Shown: positions 1-2,692 of the stretch, one piece after another
Layout: each line of letters starts with the position of its first letter
Position numbering within the stretch: the first letter of the stretch is position 1
Source: Spirochaetota bacterium
GTDB lineage: Bacteria; Spirochaetota; JAGLSM01; JAKPMW01
Reading direction: 5' to 3'
Assembly: GCA_029548715.1 (NCBI GenBank)
Contig: JAKPMW010000463.1
Span: forward strand, 1-5,533
DNA: 5,533 nt
The notes under the pieces: generated by a model
The model's input: only the letters and a program-made list of their open reading frames with translations
Told to the model about the DNA's origin: nothing
The model's database searches: none
Made by a program: the position numbers and the translations under genes

Positions 1-1
1 G

Positions 2-121
2 GGGATCGACGCGTACTGGGTCCGCCAGCGCGCCAGCCAGCACGAGCCGATGTTTGCCCATCCACGCATGCGGATTGTGCACGATCTTGTCGAATTGAAA
101 GACGCTCTTTTGGCAGACTGA
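2..121 (+). CDS. C-terminal end of a gene cut by the left edge; possible HAD-type hydrolase
   Basis: An open frame enters from the left edge and ends at a TGA at 119-121, leaving 39 residues that finish in VHDLVELKDALLAD. The start and any catalytic motifs lie outside the window. The pattern of a Gly-x-x-Ala-Tyr-Trp-Val stretch, a variable segment, then a His-Pro and a final 'hDLxEL..aLL' helix resembles the last strand and helix of HAD-superfamily phosphatases, where a predicted cytoplasmic hydrolase ends with 'the L-x-E-L' element. That resemblance is from memory and is weak. The composition and amphipathic end look like genuine coding sequence. The gene runs toward the minus-strand toxin-antitoxin operon, whose last stop lies 17 bp away, so the two units converge with almost no space between them. 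No clear terminator for it is visible. Confidence 0.5.
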   Translation, partial: GIDAYWVRQRASQHEPMFAHPRMRIVHDLVELKDALLAD

Positions 122-138
122 TTTATTGATGAAGATCC

Positions 139-483
139 TCAGGCTGGGGGAGGGGATGAAGTGGCGAGGGAGGCCTGCGATTTCGTGCCCTCCTGCAGGA
201 CTTCGCATTCAGATGCTATGCTATCGCGAAAATGTCGTGCGGTCCGGGCGAGATCCAGGATCTCAACCCGGATGGAAACCGGGGATTCCTCAAGGGCTTC
301 GCGTAATCGCCCCAGCCGCCCGAGCGGGACGGGCGCTGCTGCGTCGATGGCGAGATCGAGGTCGGACCAGGCCTTGGCCCGGCCGGACACACGGCTACCA
401 AAGGCGAATACCGGGTATTCAGGGATGTGATTTTTCAATATCTCAAGTATGAGCTTGAGATCGTTTTTTGGGAGGTCAATCAT
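139..483 (-). CDS. MntA/HI0073-like minimal nucleotidyltransferase, antitoxin of a HEPN/MNT pair
   Basis: A 114-residue protein of the minimal nucleotidyltransferase family. Residues 29-43 carry GS-x10-D-x-D (G29, S30, D41, D43), the metal- and ATP-binding signature. A second acidic strand, RVEILDLAR at about 72-80, is where the third acidic residue of the fold should lie. In the characterised Shewanella HepT/MntA pair the enzyme adds AMP units to a tyrosine of the toxin and so inactivates it; the same role is inferred here. The ATG at 483-481 is chosen because a GGAG lies 7 nt upstream inside the end of the partner gene and the protein then begins just before the first helix. Its coding sequence overlaps the partner's stop by 8 bp (ATGATTGA), which implies translational coupling. 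The frame is open further upstream to 528, but that would add 15 residues that look unlike the family. The C-terminal tail (about 100-114, Ser/Pro-rich) seems non-conserved. Confidence 0.85.
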   Translation of the reverse strand: MIDLPKNDLKLILEILKNHIPEYPVFAFGSRVSGRAKAWSDLDLAIDAAAPVPLGRLGRLREALEESPVSIRVEILDLARTARHFRDSIASECEVLQEGTKSQASLATSSPPPA

Positions 484-898
484 TGGCGCTCTCCAGCCGC
501 TTGAGAAGAGCGTGTGCCTGGGGGGCAAAACGTATGGCTGCGCGCCAGGCTTCGTCGGCTGTTTCGGGGTTGTATGTATGTGAGGTCAGGTTGCGAATTT
601 CGTGAAACATCATCCAGAGGTCAATGTCATCCAGGAGGCGGGACTCTCTGGCGCGACGATAGAGCTCGCGCCGGGTGATCCCGTCAGCGGCATCCGGTGC
701 AAAATTTATCTCCAGCCAGCGCTTGATCATTTTCCAGGACTGTTCATAGGCTACTTCAAAAGCCTGGATGGTTCCGGCCCTGAGCGTCTCCCTGACTTCA
801 GCCGGACTGGTGTCAAACAGGGGGGACGGACTACTTGCCAGGACGGCACGCTCCAAAGCGGCAATGGACTGGCGCAGTGATGTCAGGTCGAGCGGCAT
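476..898 (-). CDS. HepT/HI0074-like HEPN protein, probable RNase toxin
   Basis: A 140-residue, mostly helical protein of the 'nucleotidyltransferase substrate-binding, HI0074' type, a HEPN-fold group. Landmarks are the N-terminal helix with LTSLRQSIAALERA (5-18), the FEVAYEQSWKMIKRWLE helix (47-63) typical of the family, and RNLTSHTY at 102-109. The last matches the HEPN R-x4-H-x-Y motif, with R102 and H107 as the expected RNase residues and Y109 as the tyrosine that the partner would AMPylate. It is the first gene of the operon, with the nucleotidyltransferase following in an 8-bp overlap, the usual toxin-first order. The ATG at 898-896 is chosen because GGGGAG lies 5 nt upstream and the length matches HI0074-type proteins of roughly 140 residues. 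An in-frame ATG at 1033 would extend the protein through the promoter and is rejected. HI0074-type proteins are less well tested as toxins than classical HepT, so toxicity is inferred. Confidence 0.87.
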   Translation of the reverse strand: MPLDLTSLRQSIAALERAVLASSPSPLFDTSPAEVRETLRAGTIQAFEVAYEQSWKMIKRWLEINFAPDAADGITRRELYRRARESRLLDDIDLWMMFHEIRNLTSHTYNPETADEAWRAAIRFAPQAHALLKRLESAND

Positions 899-916
899 GC
901 GAACTCCCCGGAGTGT
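896..916. repeat. Palindromic repeat, copy 1, at the toxin gene start
   Basis: CATGCGA followed by the palindrome ACTCC-CC-GGAGT (903-914). It covers the ribosome binding site and start codon of the HepT-like gene, just downstream of the predicted transcription start. It matches copy 2 at 985-1003 apart from one extra A, one extra C and the last base. It could be an operator half of an autoregulated promoter. The overlap with a purine-rich ribosome site could also produce part of the symmetry by chance. Confidence 0.45.
904..909 (-). promoter_or_regulatory. Ribosome binding site of the HepT-like gene
   Basis: On the minus strand GGGGAG ends 5 nt before the ATG at 898-896. It decides the start against the in-frame ATG 135 bp upstream. 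The site lies inside the palindrome ACTCCGGGGAGT, so a protein bound to the DNA or a small fold in the RNA could restrict access to it. Confidence 0.7.
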
Positions 917-930
917 AGCAGTACCTTTCA

Positions 931-939
931 AGTATAGCA
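931..939 (-). promoter_or_regulatory. Extended -10 promoter of the HEPN/MNT operon
   Basis: The minus strand reads TGCTATACT, an extended -10 (TG-n-TATACT) with five of six matches to TATAAT. No good -35 is present: the hexamer 17 bp upstream is TAACCC. This is acceptable for an extended -10 promoter. Transcription would begin near 924, giving a leader of about 25 nt that contains the GGGGAG site. Its position between the two palindromic repeats (896-916 and 985-1003) suggests regulation by a bound protein. Promoter activity is predicted from sequence only. Confidence 0.5.
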
Positions 940-984
940 CAGGGGGACTGACAGGGTTACGCATCCACATTATCACGGTTTTGT

Positions 985-1003
985 CATGCGACTCCCGGAG
1001 TGC
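985..1003. repeat. Palindromic repeat, copy 2, upstream of the toxin promoter
   Basis: CATGCGA-CTCCCGGAGTGC, with the palindrome ACTCC-C-GGAGT at 991-1001. It starts 89 bp from copy 1 in the same orientation, so the two copies bracket the extended -10 element. On the minus strand it looks like a duplicated ribosome site plus ATG, but the frame closes after four codons, so it is not a gene start. Either an operator copy or the remnant of a local duplication fits. Confidence 0.45.
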
Positions 1004-1061
1004 GATCACTGTATTGTGAAACAATGCTTGCATCCTGCGTCGGGGAGCGCTGTCGATCTAC

Positions 1062-1090
1062 TTAAATTCAGCCGGATGATTCACTATCTT
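1062..1090 (+). promoter_or_regulatory. Weak sigma-70-like promoter candidate for ahcY
   Basis: TTAAAT (1062-1067) and TATCTT (1085-1090) are separated by 17 bp, matching three and four consensus positions. Transcription would start near 1097 and give an 80-nt leader that contains the hairpin at 1111-1140. The match is poor and the region is AT-rich, so this is only the best of a weak set of choices. Confidence 0.25.
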
Positions 1091-1110
1091 TAGGACTTGA
1101 GGCTGTTCAC

Positions 1111-1140
1111 CAAAAACCGCCACACTGGGGGCGGAATTTG
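1111..1140 (+). other. Hairpin in the ahcY leader
   Basis: CCGCC (1117-1121) pairs with GGCGG (1130-1134) around an 8-nt loop. Outside a 2x2 A/A internal loop, CAAA (1111-1114) pairs with TTTG (1137-1140). There is no U-tract after it, so it is not an intrinsic terminator as it stands. Its left arm shares the 12-mer CCAAAAACCGCC with the real terminator behind ahcY (2624-2635). It lies 36 nt before the ahcY start and could act in the leader RNA or be a decayed terminator. Confidence 0.45.
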
Positions 1141-1141
1141 C
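1127..1141 (+). promoter_or_regulatory. Possible sigma-54 (-24/-12) element before ahcY
   Basis: GGGGGCG-GAAT-TTGC fits the GG-N10-GC rule (GG 1128-1129, GC 1140-1141). It matches TGGCACG-N4-TTGC at all but three positions of the first block. Transcription would start near 1153, leaving about 24 nt before the ATG and including the AAGGA ribosome site. It overlaps the right arm of the leader hairpin, so the G-run may have another cause. No enhancer-binding protein gene is nearby. Confidence 0.22.
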
Positions 1142-1176
1142 CAGGCATCATACATACATATTAAAGGAAAAAAGAG

Positions 1177-2604
1177 ATGGAATTCGAGATCAAGGACATT
1201 AATCTGGCCGACTGGGGCCGCAAGGAGATGGATATTGCCGAGCAGGAGATGCCCGGCCTGATGGCCACGCGCGAAAAGTACGGCAAGGAAAAGCCGCTTG
1301 ATGGTGTGCGTGTTGCGGGCTCCCTCCACATGACCATCCAGACTGCGGTCCTGATCGAGACCCTGGTCGAGCTGGGTGCCAATGTCCGCTGGTCAAGCTG
1401 CAATATCTTTTCGACCCAGGATCATGCTGCTTCGGCTGTTGTGGTCGGAAAAAAGGGCACGATCAGCGCACCGGCCGGTGTGCCTGTCTTTGCCTGGAAG
1501 GGTGAGACTCTTCTGGAGTACTGGCGCCTCCTGGCCCGCACCCTGGACTGGGGCGAGGGCAAGGGACCCGAGCTGATCGTGGATGACGGCGGCGATGCCA
1601 CCCTGATGATGCACCTGGGCTGCGATATCGAGAAGGATCCCTCCCTCCTCGACAAAAAGGTAGATACCGATGACGAGATCGCCCTCTTTGCCGTCCTCAA
1701 GGAGATCTACGCCAAGGACAAGACGTTTTGGCAGAAGCACGTTGCCGACTGGCGTGGTGTTTCCGAAGAAACCACGACGGGTGTGCACCGTCTCTACGAG
1801 ATGGAGAAAAATGGAAGCCTGCGCGTTCCGGCCATTAACGTCAACGACTCGGTGACCAAGTCCAAGTTCGACAACCTCTATGGCTGCCGCGAGTCCCTCG
1901 TGGACGGGATCAAGCGGGCGACCGATGTCATGATCGCCGGCAAGGTGGCCGTGGTCTGCGGCTATGGGGATGTCGGCAAGGGCTCGGCCCAGTCCCTGGC
2001 CGGCCTCGGGGCCCGCGTCATCGTGACCGAAATCGACCCGATCTGCGCACTCCAGGCGGCCATGGCCGGCTACGAGGTGACGACGGTCGAGGACACTCTC
2101 GGCCGGGCGGATATCTACGTCACGACTACGGGTAATGCCGACGTGATCACGGCCGAGCACATGACAAAAATGAAGGATCAGGCCATCGTCTGCAATATCG
2201 GCCATTTTGACAACGAGATCCAGGTTGCGGCCCTCAAGAAGGTGCCCGGGGTCAAGATTACCAACATCAAGCCCCAGGTGGACAAGTACACCATGCCGGA
2301 CGGGCGGGCCATCTTCCTGCTGGCCGAAGGCCGCCTCGTCAACCTGGGCTGCGCGACCGGTCATCCCTCCTTCGTGATGTCCAACTCCTTTACCAACCAG
2401 ACCCTGGCCCAGATCGACCTCTGGAAAAACCGCGACACAATCAAAAAAGGCGTGCGTACCCTCTCCAAGCTGCTTGATGAAGAAGTGGCTCGCCTGCACC
2501 TCGAGAAGATCGGGGTCAAGCTGACAAAACTGACACCCAGGCAGGCGTCCTACATCGGCGTGCCGGTCGAGGGGCCCTTCAAGCCGGAGAACTACCGCTA
2601 CTGA
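1177..2604 (+). CDS. ahcY: S-adenosylhomocysteine hydrolase (adenosylhomocysteinase)
   Basis: A complete 475-residue cytoplasmic enzyme that reversibly splits S-adenosylhomocysteine into adenosine and homocysteine. It relieves product inhibition of methyltransferases in the activated methyl cycle. By comparison with the human enzyme, the catalytic residues are present: H51, D137, E198, K228, D232 and C237, with NAD-contacting TTT at 199-201. The Rossmann motif GYGDVGKG is at 262-269. The C-terminal KPENYRY keeps K469 and Y473, which reach into the NAD site of the neighbouring subunit, as expected for the tetramer. An insert of about 40 residues (roughly 150-192) relative to the human protein marks the long bacterial/plant form. 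The start is supported by AAGGA at 1164-1168, 8 nt before the ATG. It appears to be a single-gene unit: the toxin operon diverges upstream and a terminator follows 21 bp after the stop. No SAH riboswitch is recognisable in the leader. Confidence 0.98.
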   Translation: MEFEIKDINLADWGRKEMDIAEQEMPGLMATREKYGKEKPLDGVRVAGSLHMTIQTAVLIETLVELGANVRWSSCNIFSTQDHAASAVVVGKKGTISAPAGVPVFAWKGETLLEYWRLLARTLDWGEGKGPELIVDDGGDATLMMHLGCDIEKDPSLLDKKVDTDDEIALFAVLKEIYAKDKTFWQKHVADWRGVSEETTTGVHRLYEMEKNGSLRVPAINVNDSVTKSKFDNLYGCRESLVDGIKRATDVMIAGKVAVVCGYGDVGKGSAQSLAGLGARVIVTEIDPICALQAAMAGYEVTTVEDTLGRADIYVTTTGNADVITAEHMTKMKDQAIVCNIGHFDNEIQVAALKKVPGVKITNIKPQVDKYTMPDGRAIFLLAEGRLVNLGCATGHPSFVMSNSFTNQTLAQIDLWKNRDTIKKGVRTLSKLLDEEVARLHLEKIGVKLTKLTPRQASYIGVPVEGPFKPENYRY

Positions 2605-2625
2605 GCTCCGGTCATTACTGTTGCC

Positions 2626-2661
2626 AAAAACCGCCTCATGGGAAACCGGGGCGGTTTTTTT
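2626..2661 (+). terminator. Rho-independent terminator of ahcY
   Basis: AAAAACCGCC (2626-2635) pairs perfectly with GGCGGTTTTT (2650-2659), a 10-bp stem, followed by a run of seven T at 2655-2661. The loop contains a further small stem, GG-GAAA-CC (2640-2647), with a GNRA tetraloop. The left-arm A-run gives a shorter U-tract on the other strand, so it could work in both directions, though no minus-strand gene ends here. Confidence 0.92.
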
Positions 2662-2675
2662 GCGGGGATTGCGCC

Positions 2676-2681
2676 GGGAGG
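2676..2681 (+). promoter_or_regulatory. Ribosome binding site favouring the kinase start at 2693
   Basis: GGGAGG lies 11 nt before the ATG at 2693 and 23 nt before the second in-frame ATG at 2705. The spacing is long for 2693 but unsuitable for 2705, whose only other candidate is a weak AGGA 13 nt upstream. This favours 2693 without settling the matter. Confidence 0.4.
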
Positions 2682-2692
2682 CGATTCAGGAT

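Noticed and set aside
99..112. Small AAAGA-CGC-TCTTT inverted repeat as a terminator for the minus-strand operon
   Set aside because: The stem is only five mostly A/T pairs with a 3-nt loop, lies inside the coding end of the first gene, and has no proper T-run on the minus strand.
139..528. Longer form of the MntA-like protein starting at 528
   Set aside because: It would overlap the toxin gene by 53 bp and add a non-family N-terminus. The ATG at 483 has GGAG upstream and the typical short overlap.
476..1033. Longer form of the HepT-like protein starting at 1033
   Set aside because: It would add 45 residues unlike the family and run through the extended -10 promoter and copy 2 of the palindrome. 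The ATG at 898 has a good ribosome site and gives the usual length.
1041..1060. Possible SAH riboswitch before ahcY, prompted by GGAGCGCTG and a later CCAGGC
   Set aside because: The rest of the SAH riboswitch core is missing: no CTCGG follows CCAGGC and no AACGGCGC segment is present to form the pseudoknot, so the match is by chance.
1076..1093. Five-codon upstream frame ATG ATT CAC TAT CTT TAG before ahcY
   Set aside because: It has no ribosome site and may lie upstream of the transcript start; frames this short occur by chance.
1149..1160. Three CATA tandem units before the ahcY ribosome site
   Set aside because: Three units are too few to argue for a phase-variable repeat, and they are best read as AT-rich leader sequence.
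1393..2499. Long minus-strand open frame of 368 codons opposite ahcY
   Set aside because: It is fully antisense to a gene of certain identity. Its product is rich in His, Gly, Asp and Val with no recognisable domain, as expected from the complement of GC-rich codons.
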